A stretch of DNA of 7,952 bases from Actinomycetes bacterium (GCA_023421635.1 JAEZSU010000216.1:1-7952); one strand, 5' to 3'. Shown: positions 1 through 6,231, counted from the stretch's first letter. Notes: generated by a model from the letters alone, not told the origin. Translations and numbers: made by a program.

Positions 1-380
1 AGCAGACCATCACCTTCCGCTCCGTCCCCACCCTGACGGTGTCGAAGACGACCGACCTCGACCCCGCGGGTGAGACGGTGACGGTGACCGGTTCGGGCTA
101 CGACCCGGCGAAGCCGATGTACCTGACCACGTGCACGGACGTGCCGCTGTCCGATGTGTCGTTCACGTTCATCTCGCGGGGCTGCACCACCGGTGCGAAG
201 GTCGTGACCCCGAACCCGAAGGCGGGCAACCCCGCGTACGTGCAGCTGAACGCCGACGGCACGTTCCAGACGACGTTCACGGTGACGCCGAAGTCGGGTT
301 CGACCGCGATCTACACGATCGCCGACCACACCGCGATGAACGACCGTTCGCAGGACGCCAAGCAGACCATCACCTTCCGC
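1..380 (+). repeat. Direct repeat marking a tandem 120-residue Ig-like domain
   Basis: The 20 bases AGCAGACCATCACCTTCCGC at 1-20 recur without mismatch at 361-380, an offset of exactly 360 nt (120 codons), in the same reading frame. Both copies encode QTITFR and end an Ig-like domain. The sequence after the two copies differs, so one copy ends a unit upstream of the window and the other ends the unit at about 21-380. The simplest reading is a duplicated domain whose last strand stayed identical. Only the ends can be compared, because the first unit is mostly off the window. Confidence 0.75.
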
Positions 381-2300
381 GCTGCGGCGACCGCGACCAC
401 GTCGGTCACCGTGGCCTCCGCCATCACGGGGCTGTCGGTGAAGGTCGGCGGGTCCGGGCTCGGCGGTGTCACCGCTGCATACGTCGCGCTGATCCCGAAG
501 GGCACCGAGGACGCCGTCACGAGCGAGAGCGGCTTCGCCGCCATGAACTACGCGGCAGGCATCTCGGCGGGTGCGTTCACCACGACCCTGGTCGCCGCGC
601 CCGGCAAGCTCGACCGCGCGACGCAGTACGAAGTGATCGTGTGGCGTGAGCACTCCAACCCGAGCGCGTCGACGATCTACACCCGCGCCGACGTCACCGT
701 CACGCCCGAGCAGTGGAACGCCGTCTTCCCCGGCACCGCCCCGGCACCCGTCCCGCCGCAGCCCGAGCAGCCGCAGACGGTCGCCGGCGGGTCGCTCAGC
801 TGGTCGATCTCGCGCAGCTTCGCGTCCTACATCACCGGTCCGGTCGCGCACGGCGCGATCGCGGTCTCCGGCGGTGCGACCAGCGCCGGCGGTGCCTTCC
901 AGTTCGGCCAGGCCGACGGCAGCACGTTCGACGGGTCGACCGGCACGGTCTCCTACGTCGGCGCGGTGCGCTTCACCGGCCACGGCGGCGTGCTCGACGT
1001 GACCATCGCGAACCCGCAGATCCGGTTCAGCTCGCCGACCAGCGCGACCCTCGTCGTCACCTCCGGCGGCCGCCAGGTCGAGTTCGCCACGCTCAACATC
1101 GGCGCGGGCTCCCGTGCCGACTCGAACGGCGCCACCACGTTCACGAACGTGCCGGCCGCGCTCACCTCGGCCGGGCTGAACCAGGTGCTCAACGGGTTCG
1201 ACACCACCCTCGACGCCCTCACGTTCACGATCGGTGCCGCCGCCGCCGCGCCCGCAGGCACGACCGGCACGATCGCCGCAGCGGTCAGCACGACCCGGAG
1301 CTTCCCGGCGACCCCGCCGGCGACGACCGGCATCGACGCCGACCCGCAGACGCTGGAGGCCCTGCAGTCCGGCCGCCAGGTGACCATCACGGTCTCGGGC
1401 TTCCAGCCGTATGAGAAGGACATCGCGATCGTCGTCTACTCGACCCCGGTGTTGCTCGGCACGGTGGATGCGGACGCGAACGGCGTGGCCACGTGGACCG
1501 GCACGCTGCCCGCCACGCTCGCGGACGGCGACCACACGCTGACCTTCCAGGGCTCCGTGAGCCGGGGCATCCAGTTCACGCTGGCCCGCGCGGCCTCCAC
1601 GGCCGCGGCCGGCGAGTGCACGGTGGACGGCGCGGTGCTGAACTGGGGCTTCAAGGAGACCTTCCGCAGCTACATCGAGGGCATCGCCCACGGCGGCTGG
1701 GAGCTCACCGACGTCGTCTACGACTACCCCGACTACGTGTGGTCGAACGGCACGGGCCCCGTCTCGCTCGCGTCCGGTACCGGCCTGGTGTCGTTCCCCG
1801 GTTCACTCACCTTCACCGGCCACGAGGGCGTGCTCAATACGACGCTCTCCAACGCGCGTCTGGAACTCGCCGGCGACACGGGCTACCTCGTGTTCGACGT
1901 GAGCGGCACGACCCAGTCCGGCCAGCCGGTCGATGCGAAGGACGTGCGCTTCGCCGAGTTCGACCTCGCGCAGGTCGGCCCGGTGGACGGTGTGCTCACC
2001 ATCGAGGCGTCGACCTCGACCCTGACGGATGCCGGCTCCGCCGCGTTCGGCACCTACCCGGGCGGCGAGGAGATGGACCCGGTGACGGTGACCCTCCCGG
2101 TCGGCGACGGCTGCGACACGGTCCGGTTCGCGACCGGCGAGGAGGCGCAGTCGGGCGTCACGACCGCCGACGCCGAGCGCTCCGCCGACGGCACGTCCGT
2201 GTGGCCGTGGATCGTCGGGGCCGCCGTCCTGCTCGTCATCGCCATCATCGTCGCCGTCATGGTGCTGCGCCGCCGCAAGGTGCGCCGCGACCAGGCCTGA
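1..2300 (+). CDS. HtaA-domain surface protein, membrane-anchored (5' end outside window)
   Basis: The reading frame is open from the first complete codon (3-5), so the GTG at 39 is an internal codon, not the true start; 765 residues are visible and any signal peptide lies upstream. Order: Ig-like domain (about 21-380, with a Cys pair at 132 and 183), a second Ig-like domain (381-731), a Pro/Gln linker (about 732-780), HtaA domain 1 (about 786-1240), another Ig-like domain (about 1300-1600), HtaA domain 2 (about 1617-2110), then a transmembrane helix (about 2199-2267) and the tail RRRKVRR. Each HtaA domain has the Ser/Thr-x3-Tyr motif (SFASY, Tyr codon 828; TFRSY, Tyr codon 1671) and FTGH (His codons 981 and 1821). 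In Corynebacterium HtaA the equivalent Tyr and His contribute to heme binding. Domain 2 is bracketed by Cys at 1617 and 2112. There is no LPXTG; the anchor is a stop-transfer helix. Inferred role: extracellular heme capture or relay. The domain call is firm; heme binding is inferred. Confidence 0.88.
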   Translation, partial: QTITFRSVPTLTVSKTTDLDPAGETVTVTGSGYDPAKPMYLTTCTDVPLSDVSFTFISRGCTTGAKVVTPNPKAGNPAYVQLNADGTFQTTFTVTPKSGSTAIYTIADHTAMNDRSQDAKQTITFRAAATATTSVTVASAITGLSVKVGGSGLGGVTAAYVALIPKGTEDAVTSESGFAAMNYAAGISAGAFTTTLVAAPGKLDRATQYEVIVWREHSNPSASTIYTRADVTVTPEQWNAVFPGTAPAPVPPQPEQPQTVAGGSLSWSISRSFASYITGPVAHGAIAVSGGATSAGGAFQFGQADGSTFDGSTGTVSYVGAVRFTGHGGVLDVTIANPQIRFSSPTSATLVVTSGGRQVEFATLNIGAGSRADSNGATTFTNVPAALTSAGLNQVLNGFDTTLDALTFTIGAAAAAPAGTTGTIAAAVSTTRSFPATPPATTGIDADPQTLEALQSGRQVTITVSGFQPYEKDIAIVVYSTPVLLGTVDADANGVATWTGTLPATLADGDHTLTFQGSVSRGIQFTLARAASTAAAGECTVDGAVLNWGFKETFRSYIEGIAHGGWELTDVVYDYPDYVWSNGTGPVSLASGTGLVSFPGSLTFTGHEGVLNTTLSNARLELAGDTGYLVFDVSGTTQSGQPVDAKDVRFAEFDLAQVGPVDGVLTIEASTSTLTDAGSAAFGTYPGGEEMDPVTVTLPVGDGCDTVRFATGEEAQSGVTTADAERSADGTSVWPWIVGAAVLLVIAIIVAVMVLRRRKVRRDQA

Positions 2301-2312
2301 GCCGATCGTCAC

Positions 2313-2344
2313 GATGCCCCCGCGGTCACGGCCGCGGGGGCATC
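2313..2344 (+). terminator. Strong hairpin after the HtaA-domain gene
   Basis: A perfect 13-bp stem (GATGCCCCCGCGG at 2313-2325, its reverse complement at 2332-2344) with a 6-nt loop (2326-2331) starts 12 nt after the stop codon. No T-run follows on the plus strand, so this is a T-less hairpin of the kind common in high-GC actinobacteria. It separates the surface-protein gene from the small membrane protein that follows. Confidence 0.8.
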
Positions 2345-2362
2345 GCCGCGTCCCAGGGGTGC

Positions 2363-2374
2363 GACAATGGATGC
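2363..2374 (+). promoter_or_regulatory. -10-like element, predicted leaderless start of the small membrane protein
   Basis: GACAAT at 2363-2368 is followed by 6 nt and then the ATG at 2375, so a normal -10 to +1 distance puts the transcript start on or next to the A of ATG. No purine-rich Shine-Dalgarno sequence lies before the ATG. A -35 at standard spacing would fall at about 2340-2345, in the 3' arm of the preceding hairpin, and shows no good consensus. Confidence 0.5.
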
Positions 2375-2719
2375 ATGGCCCAGGAGCCGAACCACACCCC
2401 CCGCGTCACCGTCGAGGACCAGCTCGAGACCGTGACGGTCCGCCGCGTGCCCAAGCACAGCGTGTTCATGGTGCTCGGCGCCGTGCTCGGCGTGGTGGTC
2501 GCGGCCATCCTCACCTTCGCCTTCCCCGGGACCCGGGAGCCCAGTGCGACCGGCGTCGAGTACAGCGCGATGCAGGTGTTCGGCTTCCTCGCACTCGCCG
2601 GCATCGCGGTGGGCCTCGCCGTCGGCGCGGTCGTCGCGCTCATCCTCGAACGCGTCATCGGGCGCCGTACCCGGCAGGTGAGGGCCGACCACGAGCACGT
2701 GCAGGTCGAGGACGACTAA
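2375..2719 (+). CDS. Small membrane protein with two predicted transmembrane helices
   Basis: 114 residues. The first 30 are polar (MAQEPNHTPRVTVEDQLETV, then TVRRVPKHSV), followed by a hydrophobic helix (about 30-50), a short loop with PGTREPSATG, a second Gly/Ala-rich helix (about 66-92) and a polar tail RRTRQVRADHEHVQVEDD. The positively charged RR/K before helix 1 and ERVIGRR after helix 2 suggest both termini are cytoplasmic. The frame is open far upstream, but this ATG is preferred because it lies just after the hairpin and 6 nt after a -10-like hexamer, and because the protein only looks natural from here. I do not recognise a catalytic motif. Similar small two-helix proteins near purM occur in Actinobacteria, but I cannot assign a function. 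The stop codon overlaps that of the convergent gene. Confidence 0.8.
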   Translation: MAQEPNHTPRVTVEDQLETVTVRRVPKHSVFMVLGAVLGVVVAAILTFAFPGTREPSATGVEYSAMQVFGFLALAGIAVGLAVGAVVALILERVIGRRTRQVRADHEHVQVEDD

Positions 2720-3333
2720 GCCAGTTCCGCGATGATCGGGTGGATCGCGGCGTCGAACGCCGCGACATCGCGCCGGAGCCCGTCGGTGACCGCCACGGTC
2801 AGCGCGCCGATCCACCACAGGCCTCGCTGGGCCAGGGGCAGCACCTGCACGTTCAGTTCGAACGAGTGCGCCCGCCGCCCCACCTGACGTTCGTGCTCTG
2901 CGATGACGCTCGCGTACACCCGGTACGACGCCGCACCCGTGTGATTGCCCGACTCCCGGGCGACGTACGCGGCATGGGCGTCGCGGGCGAAGGCCACCGC
3001 ATCCTGCCCGAACGGTGCGACCGCCGCCCGTAGCTCCTCGGCGCCGTCGGCGGGGAGTGCGAGCATCGTCGCAAACCCGGGGACGAGTTCCAGCGGCACG
3101 GCGGAGGGGTGGGCCTGCGGCTCCACCGTCATCGCCCAGTACGCCCGCCATTGCCGTTCGAGCAGCGCCTGCTCATGCTCCGGCCGTTCCGGTCGGGCGG
3201 TCGGCGCACCGCGCAGCGACGGGAGTTCCTCCGGGGAGCGCAGACCGAGCATCTGACGCAGGTACAGCGCGAGCAGCACCGGCTGACTCGCGTCCTCGCG
3301 GATCAGCCACTCCGGACGGCCGGCGCTGTGCAT
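2716..3333 (-). CDS. Hypothetical protein, 205 residues, family not recognised
   Basis: I do not recognise this protein. It is soluble, mainly alpha-helical by composition, with no signal peptide and no membrane segment. Visible landmarks: an N-terminal segment REDASQPVLLALYLRQMLGL (12-31), a Pro/Arg-rich linker (33-55), an aromatic helix ERQWRAYWAMTVEPQ (59-73), a segment PLELVPGFATML (80-91), and a C-terminal helix-rich part with SYRVYASVIAEHERQVGRRA (136-155), RGLWWIGAL (170-178) and LRRDVAAFDAAIHPIIAELA (186-205). No metal-binding or catalytic motif stands out. Coding is supported by GC-rich third positions, by a TACAAT hexamer 6 nt before the ATG, and by the tight fit between its neighbours. 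It is divergent from purM (62 nt between start codons) and convergent with the small membrane protein, sharing 4 nt with it. Confidence 0.75.
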   Translation of the reverse strand: MHSAGRPEWLIREDASQPVLLALYLRQMLGLRSPEELPSLRGAPTARPERPEHEQALLERQWRAYWAMTVEPQAHPSAVPLELVPGFATMLALPADGAEELRAAVAPFGQDAVAFARDAHAAYVARESGNHTGAASYRVYASVIAEHERQVGRRAHSFELNVQVLPLAQRGLWWIGALTVAVTDGLRRDVAAFDAAIHPIIAELA

Positions 3334-3345
3334 GCGGACATTGTA
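3334..3345 (-). promoter_or_regulatory. -10 element TACAAT, predicted leaderless start of the 205-residue gene
   Basis: On the minus strand TACAAT (plus-strand ATTGTA at 3340-3345) lies 6 nt before the ATG (3333-3331). It matches five of six bases of the TATAAT consensus. The predicted transcript start coincides with the start codon and no Shine-Dalgarno sequence is present. A -35 element is not clear. Confidence 0.6.
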
Positions 3346-3350
3346 GGGTC

Positions 3351-3371
3351 CGGGCGACTGTGCCCGTCGGG
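3351..3371. promoter_or_regulatory. Inverted repeats between the divergent promoters
   Basis: CGGGC (3351-3355) and GCCCG (3362-3366) form a 5-bp inverted repeat with a 6-nt gap, and CCCGTCGGG (3363-3371) is a nested 9-nt palindrome. They lie between the two opposed -10 elements, where -35 regions or an operator would be. Short GC-rich inverted repeats are common by chance in this base composition, so this is only a candidate site for shared control of purM and the divergent gene. Confidence 0.2.
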
Positions 3372-3383
3372 TTCCCGCGCCGG

Positions 3384-3395
3384 TAGGCTGTCGGT
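3384..3395 (+). promoter_or_regulatory. -10 element TAGGCT, predicted leaderless start of purM
   Basis: TAGGCT at 3384-3389 fits the actinobacterial TANNNT pattern and ends 6 nt before the GTG start codon at 3396, so transcription should begin on or next to the start codon. No Shine-Dalgarno sequence precedes the GTG. The same 6-nt spacing is seen at the starts at 2375 and 3333. Confidence 0.6.
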
Positions 3396-4520
3396 GTGGC
3401 CGCTTCCCACAATCCCTATTCCGACGCCGGCGTGGACACCGCTGCCGGCGACCTCGCCGTAGAGCTCATGAAGTCGGCCGTCCGCCGCACGCATGGCCCC
3501 GAGGTGCTGGGCGGTGTCGGCGGCTTCGCCGGCATGTTCGACGCCTCCGCGCTCACCGGATACACGCGACCGCTGCTGGCCACGAGCACCGACGGCGTCG
3601 GCACCAAGGTCGCGATCGCGCAGGCCATCGACAAGCACGACACCATCGGGCTCGACCTGGTGGGCATGGTCGTCGACGACATCGTCGTGGTGGGTGCGAA
3701 GCCCCTGTTCATGACCGACTACATCGCGTGCGGCAAGCTCGTGCCCGAACGCATCGCCGACATCGTCGCGGGCATCGCCGCCGGCTGCGCCGAGACCGGC
3801 ACCGCACTCGTCGGCGGAGAGACCGCCGAACATCCGGGCCTGCTCGGCGTGAACGACTACGACGTCGCGGGGGCCGCGACCGGCGTCGTCGAGGCCGAGC
3901 GGATGCTGGGAGCAGAGCGGGTCCGCGACGCCGACGTGGTCATCGCCCTCGCCTCGAGCGGCCTGCACTCCAACGGATACTCGCTCGTGCGGCACATCGT
4001 GGCCGGCGCGGGGATCCAGTACGGCGCCCACGCCGACGACTTCGGGACGAGCTGGGGCGAGGCGCTGCTCGAGCCCACCCGCCTCTACACCGCCCCGCTG
4101 CTCCGGCTCGCAGGGACGCTCGGCACCGGCCTGCATGCGCTGACCCACGTCACCGGCGGCGGCATCGCGGCGAACCTGGCACGCGTGCTGCCCCGCGACA
4201 CCTGGGTCGACGTGGACCGCGGCACCTGGGCGCCGCCCACCGTGTTCCAGGTGCTCGCCGAACTCGGCGGGCTCGAGCTCACCGCGACCGAAGGCACCTG
4301 GAACCTCGGCATCGGATTCCTCGCCGTCGTCGGGCAGGCGGATGCGGACGCCGCGCTGCGTGCACTGGACGCCGAGGGCATCGAGGCCTGGCAGGTCGGC
4401 ACGGTCGTGCAGGGCACGCCTCCGGCGGGCGACTACGAACAGGGCGCCAAGGGCGTCGACGGCGGCAGCGTCCGCCTGGTCGGCTCCTACGCCGGCACCA
4501 CACTGGATGGAGCGAAGTAA
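3396..4520 (+). CDS. purM: Phosphoribosylformylglycinamidine cyclo-ligase (AIR synthetase)
   Basis: Cytosolic enzyme of de novo purine synthesis: FGAM + ATP gives AIR + ADP + Pi (step 5). 374 residues, slightly longer than the E. coli enzyme (345). Family motifs in order: YSDAGVDTAAGD (8-19), EVLGGVGGFAGMF (36-48), the DGVGTK nucleotide-binding motif (66-71), LDLVGMVVDDIVVVGAKPLF (86-105), ACGKL (111-115), ALVGGETAEHPG (137-148; many homologues have Met where this has His), SSGLHSNGYSLVR (187-199), HVTGGGIAANLARVLP (251-266) and NLGIGFLAVV (303-312). The GTG start is chosen because it gives the usual N-terminus and lies 6 nt after TAGGCT; translation is probably from a leaderless mRNA. The stop codon is 6 nt before purF, so the two are very likely co-transcribed. 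Many actinobacteria have purF before purM; here the order is reversed. Confidence 0.97.
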   Translation: MAASHNPYSDAGVDTAAGDLAVELMKSAVRRTHGPEVLGGVGGFAGMFDASALTGYTRPLLATSTDGVGTKVAIAQAIDKHDTIGLDLVGMVVDDIVVVGAKPLFMTDYIACGKLVPERIADIVAGIAAGCAETGTALVGGETAEHPGLLGVNDYDVAGAATGVVEAERMLGAERVRDADVVIALASSGLHSNGYSLVRHIVAGAGIQYGAHADDFGTSWGEALLEPTRLYTAPLLRLAGTLGTGLHALTHVTGGGIAANLARVLPRDTWVDVDRGTWAPPTVFQVLAELGGLELTATEGTWNLGIGFLAVVGQADADAALRALDAEGIEAWQVGTVVQGTPPAGDYEQGAKGVDGGSVRLVGSYAGTTLDGAK

Positions 4521-4526
4521 CACCAC

Positions 4527-5987
4527 ATGTGCGGCATCGTCGGCATGGTCGGGCAGGGCCCGGTCAATCAGGACATCTACGACTCCCTGCTGCTGCTCCA
4601 GCACCGCGGCCAGGACTCGACCGGCATCTCCACCGCGGAGCCGAACGGCGTGTTCCACATGCACAAGGCGCGCGGGCAGGTGCGGGAGGCGTTCCGCACC
4701 CGCGACATGCGGTCGCTGCTGGGCACCATCGGCCTCGGCCACGTGCGCTACGCCACGAAGGGCACGGCATCCAGCGAGGAGGAGGCGCAGCCCTTCTACG
4801 TCAACGCCCCCTACGGCATCGTCCTCGTGCACAACGGCAACCTCACGAACACGCGTGAGCTCACGGACGTGCTCTTCCACAAGGACCGCCGCCACCTGAA
4901 CACCAGCTCCGACACCGAGCTGCTGGTCAACGTCCTCGCGAACGAGCTGCAGGCGGCGATCACCGACCTCGAACTCAACCCCGACCAGGTGTTCCAGGCG
5001 GTCGAGCGGCTGCACCAGCGGGTGGAGGGCTCGTACGCGTCCATTGCGCTGCTGGCGGGCTACGGCCTGCTCGCGTTCCGCGACCCGTTCGGCATCCGAC
5101 CGCTGATCCTCGGCCGCCGTGCCGCCGGCAACGGGCGGGACGAGTGGATCGTCGCGTCGGAGTCGCTCGTCCTCGAGAACGCCGGCTTCGAGGTGGTGCG
5201 CGAGGTCGCACCGGGCGAAGCGGTCTTCATCGACCTCGAGGGCGACCTCCACGCCCGGCAGTGCGCCGCCGACCCCAAGCTCGTGCCGTGCTCGTTCGAG
5301 TACGTCTACCTCGCACGTCCCGACTCCATCATGAACGGCATCTCGGTGTACGAGGCGCGCCTGCGGATGGGTGAGCGGCTGGCCGACACGATCGCCAAGC
5401 ACACGCCCCGCGAGGCGATCGACGTCGTCATGCCGATCCCGGACTCGGCGCGCCCGGCGGCGATGCAGGTCGCCCGGAAGCTCGGCATCGAGTACCGCGA
5501 GGGCTTCTACAAGAACCGTTACGTCGGCCGGACGTTCATCATGCCCGGCCAGGCGGTGCGCAAGAAGAGCGTGCGGCAGAAACTGAACGCCATGTCCAGC
5601 GAGTTCAAGGGCAAGAACGTGCTGCTGATCGACGACTCGGTGGTGCGCGGCACCACGAGCAAGGAGATCATCCAGATGGCACGCGACGCCGGCGCGAAGA
5701 CCGTCACCTTCGCCTCCGCAGCGCCGCCGGTGCGCTACCCTCACGTCTACGGCATCAACATGCCGTCTCGGCAGGAACTCGTCGCGCACGGCCGGACCAT
5801 CCCCGAGATCGCCGAGGAGCTCGGCGCCGACTACATGGTCTACCAGGAGGTGGAGGACCTGAAAGCGGCGATCCTGGAGGGTTCGGACATCACCGACCTC
5901 GACATGAGCTGCTTCGACGGTCGCTACGTGACCGGCACCGTGACCGACGAATACCTCGCCTGGGTCGAGGGCAGCCAGGTCTCCTGA
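4527..5987 (+). CDS. purF: Amidophosphoribosyltransferase, E. coli-type
   Basis: Catalyses the committed step of purine synthesis: PRPP + glutamine gives phosphoribosylamine + glutamate + PPi. 486 residues. The N-terminal Ntn-hydrolase glutaminase domain begins MCGIVGMVG, so Cys2 becomes the nucleophile after Met removal, with no propeptide. Further motifs: LQHRGQD (24-30), GHVRY (71-75), AQPFYVNAPYG (87-97), HNGNLTN (102-108), SSDTE (127-131), FRDPFGIRPL (184-193). The phosphoribosyltransferase domain has CSFEYVYLARPDS (255-267), KNRYVGRTFIMPGQ (329-342) and the PRPP loop VLLIDDSVVRGTTS (365-378). Segment by segment it follows E. coli PurF, including PVNQ-IYD near the N-terminus and FDGRYVTG near the C-terminus, not the Bacillus/mycobacterial type. 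Against the four Bacillus Fe-S ligands I align Cys255 and Cys462 as kept, with His406 and Asp459 as replacements, so no cluster is expected. Codon use matches the neighbours. Upstream purine-rich stretches lie in the purM 3' end, suggesting coupled translation. Confidence 0.97.
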   Translation: MCGIVGMVGQGPVNQDIYDSLLLLQHRGQDSTGISTAEPNGVFHMHKARGQVREAFRTRDMRSLLGTIGLGHVRYATKGTASSEEEAQPFYVNAPYGIVLVHNGNLTNTRELTDVLFHKDRRHLNTSSDTELLVNVLANELQAAITDLELNPDQVFQAVERLHQRVEGSYASIALLAGYGLLAFRDPFGIRPLILGRRAAGNGRDEWIVASESLVLENAGFEVVREVAPGEAVFIDLEGDLHARQCAADPKLVPCSFEYVYLARPDSIMNGISVYEARLRMGERLADTIAKHTPREAIDVVMPIPDSARPAAMQVARKLGIEYREGFYKNRYVGRTFIMPGQAVRKKSVRQKLNAMSSEFKGKNVLLIDDSVVRGTTSKEIIQMARDAGAKTVTFASAAPPVRYPHVYGINMPSRQELVAHGRTIPEIAEELGADYMVYQEVEDLKAAILEGSDITDLDMSCFDGRYVTGTVTDEYLAWVEGSQVS

Positions 5988-5997
5988 GGACGCAAAA

Positions 5998-6028
5998 GGA
6001 TGCTGCGGCGCTCAGCACCGCAGCATCC
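5998..6028. terminator. Bidirectional hairpin between purF and the DUF3073 gene
   Basis: A perfect 11-bp stem (GGATGCTGCGG at 5998-6008, its complement at 6018-6028) with a 9-nt loop lies between the converging genes. On the minus strand the stem is followed by TTTT (plus AAAA at 5994-5997), giving a conventional intrinsic terminator for the DUF3073 gene. On the plus strand there is no T-run after the stem, so for purF it would act as a T-less hairpin starting 11 nt after the stop codon. Confidence 0.8.
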
Positions 6029-6039
6029 ACTCGATCAGG

Positions 6040-6231
6040 TCAGGCCCGTTCGAGCTCGTCTTCGTCCTCGTCCTCGTCGGCGTACTCGTCCGCCCACTTG
6101 TCGACGTACTCGTCTTCCGAGCTCGGATGCGCGAGTTCGCGCTCCAGCGCGGCATAGTTCACCGCCGGACTGAACGACTTGAGTTCTCGGGCGATCTTCG
6201 TGTGCTTCGCCTTCTGACGGCCACGCCCCAT
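6040..6231 (-). CDS. DUF3073 family small protein
   Basis: 63 residues, function unknown. The start MGRGRQKAKHTKIARELK (1-18) is the family signature: a short, strongly basic N-terminal segment. A central part follows (SFSPAVNYAALERELA, 19-34), and then a very acidic tail with an unbroken D/E run at 52-59. Upstream in-frame Met codons exist (for example at 6270), but the ATG at 6231 is chosen because the family starts there and GAGGGGG lies just before it on the minus strand as a ribosome binding site. From memory, mycobacteria also have a DUF3073 gene converging on their purF-purM pair (Rv0810c), so the neighbourhood looks conserved across Actinobacteria. The basic head and acidic tail would suit binding to nucleic acid or a basic protein, but that is a guess. 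It is followed by its own intrinsic terminator. Confidence 0.9.
   Translation of the reverse strand: MGRGRQKAKHTKIARELKSFSPAVNYAALERELAHPSSEDEYVDKWADEYADEDEDEDELERA

Noticed and set aside
39..41. GTG as the start of the HtaA-domain protein
   Set aside because: The frame is open upstream to the window edge, the preceding codons encode the end of a homologous Ig-like unit, and no signal peptide follows this GTG.
1..2300. LPXTG sortase signal in the surface protein
   Set aside because: The C-terminus has a membrane helix and basic tail but no LPXTG-like motif before it, so simple membrane anchoring is the better reading.
1493..2374. Plus-strand frame extending the small membrane protein upstream
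   Set aside because: The upstream 294 codons overlap the HtaA-domain gene in another frame and read as Arg/His/Gly-rich sequence; the hairpin and -10-like element before 2375 show where the real gene begins.
3303..5789. 828-codon open frame on the minus strand across purM and purF
   Set aside because: It is antisense to two unmistakable enzymes, is rich in Arg/Ala/Asp/Val/His as expected from reverse reading of GC-rich codons, and has no recognisable domain. It is a composition artefact.
3396..5987. Recent horizontal transfer of purM-purF judged by base composition
   Set aside because: GC content and codon choice match the neighbours; any replacement of purF must be old, and only protein phylogeny could show it.
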